From Sphaerosporella brunnea (lineage: Eukaryota; Ascomycota; Pezizomycetes; Pezizales; Pyronemataceae): a stretch of 64,000 bases of DNA. This document shows, piece by piece, positions 24,655 to 35,972 of the stretch. Every line of letters begins with the position of its first letter. Within the stretch, counting starts at the first letter, position 1. Both the position numbers and the translations under genes were made by a program. The notes under the pieces are model-generated. The model worked only from the letters and a program-made list of their open reading frames with translations, did no database searches and was not told the origin of the DNA. Location: NCBI GenBank assembly GCA_008704415.1, contig VXIS01000036.1:1-64000 (forward strand). Direction: 5' to 3'.

Positions 24655-25006
24655 GGTGGGATGGCGGGGAGACGTGTTGGTGGCGGTGTGTGGTGGTTCC
24701 TGGTTTGCGGTAAGTCTATGCGGACGCTAACCAAGATAAGACTCGGCTTACTTAAGCTTGCTGGTGTTCCCAATTCACTGGAAATCACTCACACAAGTGA
24801 AGTCACCACCGGTGACCAGTCAACAAGATTAAGGCTGGCGTGATGTGTGGAAGCTTCTAGCTCTTCTGCTCATACTCTGCATCACCGGAACTGCTGCGGT
24901 TCTGCACCATCACCACTTTCTAGTTACTATATAGTGATTGCGTCACCATCCCACACACAACTTCACTCTCACACCGTCAAGCTCAAGCTTGCAAGCTTCA
25001 ACAACC
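24655..25006. promoter_or_regulatory. Bidirectional intergenic promoter between rhomboid and eIF3g genes
   Basis: 352 bp separate two divergent start codons. The eIF3g side is pyrimidine-rich, with CACACACAACTTCACTCTC just upstream of the ATG. Promoter function is inferred from position. Confidence 0.5.
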
Positions 25007-25941
25007 ATGACAGCCGCCACCGCCGCTGCAGCATCAGCAACACCGTCCGTGTCCGTTTCCCTCCCCCTTAAAGCTATTCCCAACTAACCCCCCTCCCCCA
25101 CAGCCGTGCCAACTGGGCCGACGACTTCGAAGCGGACGAGCACGCCTTGCCACCGCAAGAAATAGTCTCGCACCCAGACGGCACAAAGACAATAGTGACG
25201 TACCAACTCTCGCCGCGCGGGACCAAAATCCGGACCACGCGTCGGATCCGCACCAGCATCGTACAAGAGCACGTAAACCCACGAGTAGCCGAGCGCAAGT
25301 CCTGGGCGAAATTCGGACGAGAGGAAGGGCGTTCGCCAGGACCAGATCTATCCACCACCAGCGTGGGCGAGAACATCGTGTTCAAGCCGAGCGCGAACTG
25401 GAAGGCGACACGGGGGGTGGTGGAGGAGGAGGAGGCGGAGGCGGCGGAGAGTAAGAACCTCATTGAAAAGCTGAGACATAAGCAGATCGCCTGCAGGATT
25501 TGCAGGGGCGATCATTTTACCAGCAAGTGTCCGTTCCGGGATACGTTGCCGCCGCTGGAAGATACTGCCGCCGCTACCTCCGAGCCCGAGGTTGCCGAGG
25601 TAAAAACCTCCGGGGCGTATGTAGCCCCGCACCTTCGCGGAAAGGGGAGAGGAGGCGGAGAGTCGATGGCTGGAGGGCGAGACCGCGATGATCTTGCTAC
25701 CCTGAGAGTTACCAATATCTCGGAGTTTGCCGAGGAACATGAGATCAGAGATCTGTTTGAGCGGTATGGGAGGGTCACGAGGATGTTTTTGGCCAAAGAT
25801 CGGGATACCGGCCGCCCTAAGGGCTTTGCGTTTGTGAACTATGCCGACAGAGTCGATGCCGAGAGGGCTTGCGCGAAGATGGATGGGTTTGGGTATGGAC
25901 ATTTGATCTTGAAGGTGGAGTTTGCGAAGAAGTCGGATTGA
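25007..25941 (+). CDS. TIF35: Translation initiation factor eIF3 subunit g (TIF35 orthologue)
   Basis: eIF3g is a core eIF3 subunit that binds RNA and supports scanning and reinitiation. Exon 2 is 25104-25941. It begins 'RANWADDFEADEHALPPQE', the conserved start region of fungal eIF3g. It then contains 'DGTKTIVTYQL', a CCHC zinc knuckle 'CRICRGDHFTSKCPF' near residue 130, 'GAYVAPHLRG', and a C-terminal RRM with RNP2 'LRVTNIS' and RNP1 'KGFAFVNYAD'. It ends 'LILKVEFAKKSD'. The first exon is short, from the ATG at 25007 (Ala/Thr-rich). The donor must leave two bases of a codon, so it is either 25045 or 25051, giving roughly 292-294 aa. The intron ends with a C-rich tract and CAG at 25103. Confidence 0.93.
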
Positions 25942-26451
25942 GAATGGAGGCAAAATTTGTTTTTAGCTATCTATAGGCTTGGGCTTGTGTCTGCGCAAAC
26001 ATTGCTCCGGTTTTTCTTGAGCCAGAGGCAGCGAATGAGAAAATATGTCTAAGTACTCGTGTCGGTCATTAGCATCCTAGGCTGCTCCCGCTAACTCTGC
26101 GATTCTTGTGGCTTAGCTATTCCATCACCACTGCCAGGACAGTCGGTATAGAATAGTACAACTACTGCCAATGTGCCAGCGTGTGTGTTGATTGCTCTAT
26201 TAGAGGTCTGCGCCATTTAGCCTGACTATATAGCCGCCAACAGAGTACTAGTACACATCTTGGCTTAGGGCCTTGCACAGTCACTACCAGATCTCGGGGG
26301 GATTGTACCAGTCCAAAGCGGCTTTCGGGTTAAAAGGGGACTTATATACATACATACACAAAAAAAACGCCGTAACCATCTCAAAGCAGCAAAAAAAAAC
26401 ACAACTCCGGCGCTCCTATAACTAATCCACGAGTTCCTTTCATATCATTCG
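25942..26451. other. Convergent 3' intergenic region
   Basis: Lies between the convergent eIF3g and SPX-EXS genes. AT-rich, no gene seen, no clear repeat. Confidence 0.5.
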
Positions 26452-29400
26452 TTAACATCGCCCTCCCTCTCCGGTTTTCCATGGCTCGGACACTTCTTCA
26501 CCAGGGATCAGATTCTCGCAGCTTGCTTCTTCCTGCCCATAGGACGGCCGCGCATCACCGCCTTCGTCGCTCCTTCTTCTCTCGTCGTCGTCGTGGTCGT
26601 CCTCCATGCTTCGCTGCCTGCGCTCGTAGTCGGAGCGGTAGGCCTTGCTCAGCGTGCGGCCGAAGCGGTGCAGCGTGGATCGCGTGCTGGTTCTCTTGAC
26701 GGCGGCTTCCAGGTCGTCGGCGGCCGAGATTTCGACGACCGAGGTGATGGGCGGCGGCGGCGGTAATTCGTCGTCTCTGAAGCGGTATGGCAGCTTTGGG
26801 TCGCGGTAGGCGCGCATCGCTTCGACGCTATACAACACACGGATCAGTTTTGGATTAAAGGAAGGCCACCCACGTGCAAAACAAACTCACTTTCCTTTGT
26901 GCTCGTTCTCCATCCGGAAGAAGCACCAGATGAAGCGCCGGAACACTTCGGCGGTCGCGATGCCGAAGCTCACGAGCGGCGCGTACGCCGTTGGCTGCTC
27001 GAGAACTACGTACAGCACCCATGTGCTGCGCAGCAGCGTGTTCGCGCCGATGCCGAAATAGTACATCCGCGGGTTTTTGAAATATAACGTGTTGCGCAGG
27101 AAGGGCCAGGCGGCGTAGGGGTTCATGAGACTCCAGTCCATAACGAGGTCCCAGAAGACTATCACACAGCCTGTGGTTAGCGGCGACGACGGGAACAAAA
27201 AAAAGGTATGATGTCCATACGTCCATACAGCGAGTTGACGACCGCGATAGCCAGGAACACGGACTTCAGGGTATGGTTCTCTTTCTGGGAGCGCCAGACG
27301 TTCAGCGCGACGTAGTATCCCAGCGAGAACGAGTACTTCAGCGCGTTGAGGAGATGCGGAAACCACTGCGTGGAATCTTTCCACCGGCGCAGACACTGCA
27401 GCAGGCGCCAGAACGAGGGAAGCGCCCCCACGATCCCCCAGAGTTTGGCGGAATCCGAGGTGCATTTGGTTGGCTCGTTCCAGTTGCGCGCGTAGAGGCA
27501 GAAGAAAAGGTAGATTTGCTGTCAAGCACCCCCCCCACCACCCCCCCAAACACGTTAGTGATGTGATATGTAGGAATGGCATCGAAGCGCGCGCTCTGTA
27601 CCGAGAGGGCATAGGATTGCGAGCTTAACATATCCCCAAGCCAGAAATCTTTGAATTCCACGCGATAGAACCCGGAGGCAGCGAGTCGCCACTAGCACGG
27701 AGGGTTAGAAGTCGGTTTCCTGCAGAGAGCGAGCGCCCAGAGGTTTTCTCACCAAAATGTTCAGGAAGTACATCCTGGCTTTCAAGAAAAAAAAATTCAA
27801 GGGGTTGAAAATCACAAAGCCAACGAGACAGAGGTAGACGATCGGAAAATGAATCATGTCGAGCGAATCCCAGAAGTCGTGGACGCTGAACCAGAAGCAG
27901 ATGGTGAAGGCGAGGATAGCAGCCGACGGTATCTCCAGGAATTGTCGATGGTTTAGCTGGTGCCTCGGATCGAATTCGAAGATGAACGTGTAGTTGATCT
28001 TGTTTTGGGCCCATACTCGCAGGTTGATCGCGAAGAGCAATGCTTGCAGAAGCATCAGAGCGATTCCGCCCCAGAGCTGCCAGAATGCTAGTCTTAGTGA
28101 TGGCTAACCTAGGCTCGGAATACTGCTCACCTGCATCACGTATTTGGTGCGCTCGGCCAAAATCTTGTCCTCTTTTTGTCCCATCTTCGCAATGGCTTCC
28201 CATACCCCGTAATCGCCGATGACAAAGGCTGCCCCAAGACATATGCCGCTTCTCAAGAAAGCCGAATGGTACTCGGATTTGTTTCCACGGGTTCTCAGCT
28301 TGGAGGCGGCTTTTTTTCGATTGTTTTGATAGAAAAACCTGATTGCGCACAAAGTTTTGTCAGTTGGAATGTCTGCCTGAAAGAGCGGACGTCGAGATTT
28401 GATAGAGCGACCAAACATACCGAGCCACTAACATCTCCGTGCCGTTCAGAAGCTGATCTAACTTATTCTCCGTGCCGCCAAAGTATGATCGCATGATGTG
28501 GCTATTCATGAATCCCCCAGACATGCCTAACCCCGACGCTTTATCGAACTTCTTCGTGATCTTGCGGAAGGCTTCTTGATTTGTCGTTACGTATAGACGC
28601 AAGAACTCCAAACGCCGGTAGTACTCTGTGCACGCATACTTCAGTCGTTTTCTGGCCGCTTGCTCTACCGGCTCGTTGATCGGTACTCGGTATGCGTTCG
28701 AGCGTTCATAATCGGCTGCAGCATCGAGTTCCTTGAGGGAGGGAATCGAGCAACGGCTATCCATTTGCACGCCATCATCAGCCCACGCCGAGTCTTTCCC
28801 GCGCTGCTTCCGAAGCTTTATTTCCACCCCGCCGTAGTCGATGCTGTAGCCTTTGTGCTCCTCCGCGTTCGTCTGCATGATAACCAGCTGCTCGTCGAGA
28901 TCCCGGAAGCGCTTGATTGCCTCTTCTTCCTTCGCCCGGTAGAATGCTTCGACCTTGCTCAGCTCGCCCAGCAACCATTCGATGAACTCTGCTTCCGCCT
29001 TCTCCTGCGCCGCCACGATGTCGCTGTACACCGCCGCCGCTGCCGCCGGCTTCTTCTTGGCATTGCCGAAACCGGTCACCTTTCTGATCAACGGACCAGG
29101 AACCAAAACCGAGCTCCTGTGCGCGGTGCGCGCTTCGGCGTTTTCGACGGAACGCCGTCGGCTTGGAGCACCGGATGGTCGTCCATCGGGCTGTTCTTGC
29201 AGCTTCTGGAACCCGCTCCGGATATGGAGGAGGGAGGTGGTCGGGTTGGCATGTTTCCCGTTGCTGTCCTTCTCGTTGGGTATGCAGCGACAGAGTTCTT
29301 TGACCTTTTTCTTTCCAGCCTGCGGGCGGGTAGGAAGGCGTCAGTCAGTCAGTCGGTCGGTCGCAAAGTTTTGTAAAAAATTCGGCCCTGGGGGAGTAAG

Positions 29401-29543
29401 GGGGGAGTTCTTCTTGCCTTGTAGTTGAGGTACTTTGCGTCCCACTCCGACACCTTCAACTCTTCCATGTGTCTTCATGTCTCGAATCAGTAACCAATGG
29501 CCCCCCCCACATGCAGGTTTGCAACTTACTTTCCAAACTTCAT
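26452..29543 (-). CDS. SPX-EXS domain protein, SYG1/XPR1-type (847 aa)
   Basis: Family of membrane proteins with a cytosolic inositol-pyrophosphate-binding SPX domain and a C-terminal EXS domain; XPR1 exports phosphate and yeast Syg1 is the fungal member. Nine exons on minus: 29543-29530, 29472-29418, 29319-28421, 28338-28131, 28076-27753, 27691-27602, 27518-27221, 27170-26891, 26827-26452. Phases join perfectly. The N-terminus 'MKFGKHMEELKVSEWDAKYLNYK' is a textbook SPX start. SPX continues to about residue 290 ('LRLYVTTNQEAFRKITKKFDK'). EXS motifs follow: 'FKDFWLGDMLSSQSYAL', 'VFWDLVMDWSLMNP', 'LRSTWVLYVVLEQ', 'EVFRRFIWCFFRMENEH', 'YRDPKLPYRF'. Intron 2 (29320-29417) is GC-AG. Intron 6 has long C/G tracts. 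The C-terminal ~110 residues are charged and low complexity. Confidence 0.95.
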
Positions 29544-31679
29544 CGTCGAGTAGCTGTTTGGAGCCGAGTAGCAAAAAAACAAAAAAACAATAAAAAAACG
29601 AAATCTGTCACTGGTGAAGGGCTCGAGGGCTTCCTCGATGTTCCATATATCCAGCCCGTTGGGGGGAGGGAAGAGAGGGGGGGGGGGGGGGAGGGAGAGG
29701 GAGATAATTGGCACCGCTGATCGCACACACAGATCGCAGAAATATACCCACGATCCTGTTAACCAGCAGCAGCACGTTGGGCCAATTATGGCCATGTGTC
29801 GTGTGCACAAGCAGTTTTCATGTGGTTGATTTGGCTCGGAGGTCACACAAAGTTGGCTAGGCCGGCCGCTCGGGTATTTTTCAGAAGTGCAGGCTGCTTC
29901 TGGTTTGGTCAGTGCACTGTCCGCCACACGCTGGAACCCCCTCCTGACATGCGGTGGCTGAATCGCCTGCCTTGCCGGGATACAGAGTAGATCATCCTGG
30001 AAGGGGTGTCCACCGGCGCACTATCACGACTCCCGTGGAGTCCGTATCGTCGGCATTATCTGCCTGATGCGACTTCTGACACGCATCCACAGTAATTTGT
30101 TGTGAATGTCAGATCAACTCAGCCCCGTACGGCTGGGAAGAGAAAAAAAGGTCGAAAGCAAAATGTCTCAGCCCCATCATCAGTCTAAACTATCAGTGGT
30201 GTATATCTTGATCATCTCGAGCTGGAGAGATGTGAGCTGTCAGATTTTGGCTTCCGTCAAATACTTCTCGGTGATTGGGTGAAGATCCGTCCTTGCAATG
30301 TTGTGGCTTGCTGACGAGTTCTACCGTTTTCGTCCATAGTAAGACATTTTGCGTTCATCCCTTTCGCGCTTCCCTTTTGGGTGGGGCAGGCAGTCTCTGA
30401 TGGCCAGCCCAGCGTCAGACAACAAAAATCTGAAGCTGTAGGAACGTGGCCGCGTGGGGGCTAGATGTGTAGAATCTCCGAGAATACAAACGTAACTGCT
30501 CGACCTTAGTATGAGCCAACATTTAATAGAGCAAAGTGCGAACCGAGTTGCTAACGTGTGGGCGAATATGTCACCGCCAGAGCCGCATACAACACACCAC
30601 AAAAAGAACAAAAAATAACCGAAAAAAAATCCCCAAAAATCGGAAACCCCCCGGCCCGGGCGAGCCAGGGAGGGAAAGAGCTAGCTATAGGGCTAGGACC
30701 TGAGTTCGTGCGCGAGTGTGGGGGCTACGGGTTCGGAGTAAGAGGTGAGGGTCAGTGGTTAATGTGGTCAGCTTGGATTATCTTTATCAATTCTTACCTT
30801 AAAATTGAGAAGAACTTGGACCTTCTACAGCACGGCGTGGCGCATTGGAGTTTTTTTTGAGTTTGCGGCTCTGTGGCATAAAATCTCTCGGTGGCACTTT
30901 GCTTGTTCATGTCCGACAGGGGCCATTATGAACAGGGGGAAGTTTACCACACAACACAACGCGACAAGTTCACCAAATATCGTTGGAAAATCACCAGAAA
31001 AATCCCAAAAAATACCGAAAAAAAGCCTCACTGGTCAGGAAAGGTCAGGGGCAGACTTCGGGCTAGGGGTTGGATGAGGGTGGGGTTTTGGTCAGGGGTA
31101 TACCGGTTCATATGGATATCTTCACCATTTTTTGTCGTAAAAATACGCTGAAAAACGGGAAATTCTCAACAGCAGCCGCTCTATTGCATGGCAGTTCGAC
31201 TGTTCAGTTTTTGATTTTTCTGTTGTTTATCCTCGCATTGAAGTGCTGCGACTGTCTGTGCGGCAAACTTCCCCCCTGTTCATGGTATGACATGGTATTA
31301 AACGTTCGCACCCTTAGTATGCATTATTATAGCCTTACCCGCCGTACGGAAGCTTAGCTACCTAGGTAATTTGATTCGCTACGAGATCTTTGTCTACCCT
31401 TATCTGCGGCAGTCCAGATTAGGAGCTACAGCCGATATCATTGCGGTGAGTGCGGCAGAAAAGAACTGCCTAGGTATTTGGAGTGTCAGCATCCACGACG
31501 TCGTTCAACGCTGCAATTGCCTAGCAGTCTAGCTAGCGGAACTACAGCGTGATGATATGCTTCATGGGAAATAACTAACTTAGATATTGTCTGTTATCAG
31601 TACGGTTTGTCGGCCGAGAATTTTCTGCTACAAACTGATGTCCGCGCGGCAAAAATAGCCGCGCAATGGGCCTTACATA
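29544..31679. other. Intergenic region, no gene recognised
   Basis: About 2.1 kb upstream of the SPX-EXS gene. It holds a G run at 29679-29690, GGTCAGG-like and AAAAATCCC-like short repeats between 30600 and 31100, and several TAGGTA motifs near 31360-31500. The open frames show no domains. It looks like old non-coding or element-derived sequence. Confidence 0.45.
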
Positions 31680-32000
31680 CTCGACGGATTCAAAAGTATC
31701 TGGACACCTAAAAATCCCTGTCCTAAGCCGGGTAACCTAACCCGCACCCAGCGCTTAGACGAGCTCCCCACCGAGCTCCCAGAGCTCCCCGCACGCACCT
31801 AGAAATAATTTTCCTGTAATTTCACACTCTACTCTTACGCTTTTTAGTTTTTTTTTGAGCGTATGCTTGTCTTTTTTGGGCCACAATTGAGCAAGATATG
31901 ATTTTTTTCGTGATGTTGAGTCTTCACCAGCGGGAAATCGCTGGGATGCCCGGCATGGGACAGGGATTTGAGGTGTCCAGATACTTTAGAATCCGTCGAG
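31680..32000. mobile_element. 321-bp MITE, TA target duplication
   Basis: The first ~50 bases (CTCGACGGATTCAAAAGTAT...) are matched in inverted orientation at the other end (...ATACTTTAGAATCCGTCGAG) with a few mismatches. TA dinucleotides flank both ends (31678-31679 and 32001-32002). No coding capacity. This is a Tc1/mariner-type non-autonomous element. Confidence 0.82.
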
Positions 32001-32002
32001 TA

Positions 32003-32243
32003 ACACGCAGTTCAACCGTTTAATTTTCCGAGGCGGCAATTTTCCATTCATCTCGTGGATTATGTTTCGCTGATGTCTGATGTCGATCTCCTTCTGGACA
32101 GCTGCATAAGCGATTAACCTGAATCACGCGAGCGTTATTTTTAGATCACCACCGTGGATCGAACGCGTTCCGTGTCCCACCGTTTCCTCTACTTCGACCT
32201 CAATTCATTTTTGACCGTGACAAACAAATGAGCGCTCTCCGAT
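32003..32243. promoter_or_regulatory. Upstream region of PIF1-like helicase gene A
   Basis: 240 bp between the MITE and the helicase start codon. The MITE therefore sits in the presumed promoter of this gene. Confidence 0.35.
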
Positions 32244-34472
32244 ATGGCATCCCTCGCTTTCCGGCGTCACTTCGGTTTCGCATTCGAGGCCAATAGATGC
32301 ACCCCGCGCCTGACGCCTAGCACACCCCCGAAGGTGCCACATCGCGCGCTCCGAACGAGTCATCCCATGTCCCGTCATCTTTCTCGGCGGCAAGCAGAAG
32401 GCGAAGTGGCACTATCCAAAGAGCAGAAACGAGCGCTCGATCGTGCTAAAGCAGGGAAGAATCTATTCATCACCGGACGTGCGGGGACCGGCAAGACGAT
32501 TTTGATCCGCGCCATAAACAGCTGGGCCACCAGCAGAGAAAAGGGCGTGACGGTGACTGCCCCGACTGGCGCGGCGGCTTTGTTGATCGATGGGACGACG
32601 ATACATACCTGGGCTGGTGTTGGAATGGCCGAGAAGTCCGCTAGGTATTATGCTACAGTGGATGCCACACAGATCCGCGAAGAAAATCAATATCCGTTGA
32701 GTTTAAATTTTGAGAAAACAGAGTTACTCATAATTGATGAGATATCAATGGTGGGTTGGTTTGATTGTTTGTCATGCTGACAACGATGGGTACTGAGTAT
32801 GAGGTTTAGGTGCAACCTCGGCTTTTTGAATTGGTCGACGTGTTAGCAAAGCGATTCCGTGGATGCACAAAGCCGTTTGGTGGGTTGCAGCATGCGATGT
32901 AGAACCTTGACGGCGGTATAGCAAGCTAACATTGTGCAGGCGGTATGCAAGTTGTGGTGTGCGGGGATTTTTTGCAGCTCCCGCCTGTCCCCTGCAGAAT
33001 CAACAGATGTTTGCGGTGTGGTATGAGAACTGTGTTTCGCGCAAAACAACCCCCGCGATGGACGCGCAGCGTTGATAACGAACCAATTAGGTACCAAATT
33101 ACCCGACTCATATCTTGAAGAGACGCATAAGCGTTTCGACTCGCTGCCAAAGTCTGTCCACGAGCATGATGTCGATCCAAAGAGATGGATACTCTGCTCC
33201 AAGTGCCACCATCCCCACAACGACAGCATAGAATACGTTTTCCAGACACCCACCTGGTTAGAGGCCGGCTTCGAACCTGTGATATTAGAGCAAGTCCATC
33301 GTCAGACAAACGTAGAGTGGGTTCAACATCTACTTGGGATCGGCAGGGGAGATCTGAACGAAAAGACTCTTGATTATCTTCAGTCATTGCAACGCCCTCT
33401 TCAACCCCTTGAGAACGGCATCAAACCGACCAGGCTTTATTCCCGACGGGCAGATGTGGATCGTGAGAATAGCGAAGAGCTGGCTCAACTTCCTGGTCCG
33501 GAGCACACTTTTAAGGCTACCGACATCGCACTGCTGTTTGAAGAGCCTGAGAAGGATGAGCTCGAAGAAACCCCCCCAAAAAAAACGGCTCGTAAATTAT
33601 TGGAACGCGATATACTTACGGATCAGGAATTAGAATCTCCGCCATACAAATGTATTCCTGTCATCACTTTAATTTAGAAATTTGAAAATAAAAATAAAAA
33701 TAGATGACTGATATATTGTGTAGGGTACTTCGGCAGTCTCCAGTGTCGCGTCGAAAGCGTTTTCAAAAAACACGCACAGGTGATGCTGCTAGTCAACATG
33801 CACGATTATGGCCTTGCCAATGGATCTCGCGGGATCGTCACGGGCTTCCAGCAATTTAACCGGGCAGAATTCCTTACCAAAGCGGTCTCATCGCAGCGCA
33901 AAGGTATGGTTGGGTGTCCGGATGGCTTTAAGGAATACTTCCAGCAAAACGCCGACCCAGAAAGCGGGACAATCTACCTCCCCACCGTCTGCTTCATTCC
34001 GAAGAGCGGTAAACAGCAAGATGTCGAAGAGGCTCCCCATCTCACAATCTTCCCCCAAGTGTGGACACGAACCGAGAGGATCGACGACAAAGAAAGCGGC
34101 GGAACTTACACCCGCGAATTGCGGCGAGTGCAGCAACCGCTAATCCTGGCCTGGGCTACTACCATTCACAAAGCTCAAGGCCAAACCCTCGACTATGTTG
34201 TTGCCGATATCGCGCAGACTTTTGCGGCGGGGCAGGCTTATGTGGCACTCAGCCGGTGCAAATCACCAGAGGGGCTGCAGATATTTATCAGGGGGCGAAC
34301 GGAATTAAGGAGTGCTTTTTCGGTTGCGCGGCCGGTGCAGCGGTTCTATCAACGATTGGAATCATCTATGGCTGAGAAGAGAAAATTGAGGACAGATGGG
34401 GGATCGAGCAATTTGAAGAAGCTTTCAGGCAGCACGGTGTCTTTTTGGCTACGGAGCAATGGTAAAGGATGA
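32244..34472 (+). CDS. PIF1-family 5'-3' DNA helicase, paralogue A (662 aa)
   Basis: Superfamily 1B helicase. Exons 32244-32750, 32810-32879, 32940-33020, 33070-33651, 33724-34472, joined in frame by four short introns. The Arg-rich N-terminus resembles a mitochondrial presequence. Motifs: Walker A 'GRAGTGKT' (residues 78-85), 'TAPTGAAALLIDGTTIHTWAG', Walker B 'LLIIDEISM', 'CGDFLQLPPV' (motif III), 'QVHRQTN', 'RLYSRRADVDREN', 'ANGSRGIV', 'LAWATTIHKAQGQTLD' and 'QAYVALSRCKSPEGLQI' (motif VI). Between motif III and 'VHRQ' is an insert with Cys pairs (CLRC, CSKC plus His), a possible zinc-binding element. Intron 4 creates a Trp where paralogue B has Gly. Yeast Pif1 acts on telomeres, G-quadruplexes and mitochondrial DNA; the exact role of this short form is unknown. 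Confidence 0.88.
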
Positions 34473-35077
34473 ACTAAGGTACCCGAGCTGGAGAGAGTAT
34501 CTGTCCCATTTTACCGTCAACACATCTCACTCAGCTATTCCCACAATGAATAGTTTGCCATAGCTGAAACTTCGGCCATAGAACCAGGAAAACACGGCCA
34601 CCCCATCATTTTGGGACCGTAGAAGCCAAACTTTCGCCTAAAACGTCAAAACGGGTGATTGATCGTCATCCCCTTTCCGATGCCTTGCCTAACATCTGCT
34701 TGAACCAAGTGATCACCCCTTTTGCTCGTGTGATGAAACAAGCTCTTGAACTCATACAACCATGGGCTTAATAGCCTCACGGGATCGGGCTTTCGGTGTT
34801 AGTATAGGTTGGAATTCTACATTTCTCCAGCAGGGTGTGTTGTAATTGTACAAGACCTGGAGGTTCGTTTTCACGGATGCAGCCTTTAGTCTGGAGCAAA
34901 CGGGCTTGAACACTGATGCAAAGACCGGTGTGCAGCGTTTATGCGCGCGTATCAAGCGTGACTCATGAGATCTCACTCTCATTGGCTACCTTGTTTGGGT
35001 GTTGTTTATTTCACTGGTTTGTCATAACGGCTGGAGGCTGGGCTCCGCCATCAGGCTGGTACAATAATCCTCGAACC
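34473..35077. other. Intergenic, nothing recognised
   Basis: No coding family. Short inverted similarities (e.g. GGGTGATTGATC near 34654 and GTGATCACCCC near 34710) are too weak to define an element. Confidence 0.4.
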
Positions 35078-35824
35078 TCATTCAGAGTATTTCTTTATCC
35101 CCTCTGGATTAAATTCTTTGTTTACAGCAGTTGCAGAAACGATAGGCCAATCGAGAGCACCAGGGGATGGTTGTTTGACTTTGGGATTGCAATCTGGTGC
35201 GTAAGATCGCCGATCAATCAAAACACAGAGACCGCCCTGTGCTCTTCTCTGCTTTGGCCGGATGGGGATACCTGCGGTAGGTTGGCCTAAATATCGTTTG
35301 TAGAACGCACACATCGCGGGGTCCCACTGCATACCGTTGGCAAGGATTGTACTCAAAGGAGCGGATGGTAGCCTTGCAATCACAGAGTCGTGACTATCGT
35401 TTGTAAAACGCATACATCCAGGGGTCGCACTGCATATCGTTGGCAAACTGTTGAGGGGCAAAAAGATGTAATCCTGGAAGATTTTCTCCAATGACGGCTA
35501 TCTGCTCGCGGTGTTGGGTCTATGTTTGACGCCCAAGTGCAGTTTGCGGTTGATATCCTTTGAAGCATTGTGAATCAGGTGCGTACGTACCGCCACCCGT
35601 GTGCGGAATGTTTTGGTTACTCCACAGAAGCTGCAGACTCCGCCTCGCAGCCGATGACCTTGAGATGTTTGCGGAGAATCGGGAGGTGCGGCAGGAGCGG
35701 CAGTTCCAATGCATTCCACACAAGACGAGAATGCTGAAGCTGCTGCGCTTGGAGTATATAGCCAACATAAAAGCCGCTGCGAATAACCACCTTTCCTACA
35801 ACACACAGAGTTTGCACACGACAA
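35078..35824 (-). pseudogene. Decayed ORFs with zinc-finger-like motif and internal ~100-bp duplication
   Basis: Two minus frames, 35498-35824 and 35078-35491, could be parts of one gene. The first has 'GGVCSFCGVTKTFRTRV' followed by 'HLIH', a C2H2-like arrangement with wrong spacing. The second repeats a motif 'ANGMQWDPAMCAFYKRY', whose DNA (35290-35350) recurs about 100 bp later (35395-35455). No start-to-stop model joins them, and no family is recognised. Confidence 0.3.
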
Positions 35825-35972
35825 TCACGAACACCAGACGAAGTCGTCGCGAGCGAGACTTATATCCTATCAATTCATCCAATACTCTCAGACACCCACT
35901 CTTGGTTTCTTCACTCTTGTCACGATAGACTCAGGCAGAGATCACATCGCAAAACTCTCACCAAACAGCAAC
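35754..35972 (+). promoter_or_regulatory. Promoter region with TATA-like box
   Basis: TATATAG at 35755-35761, CTTATATCC near 35858 and a CT-rich tract precede the ATG at 35973. Confidence 0.35.

Noticed and set aside
30600..31110. Duplicated AAAAATCCC / GGGCTAGG-like motifs
   Set aside because: Similarity is short and low complexity; no element or gene could be defined.
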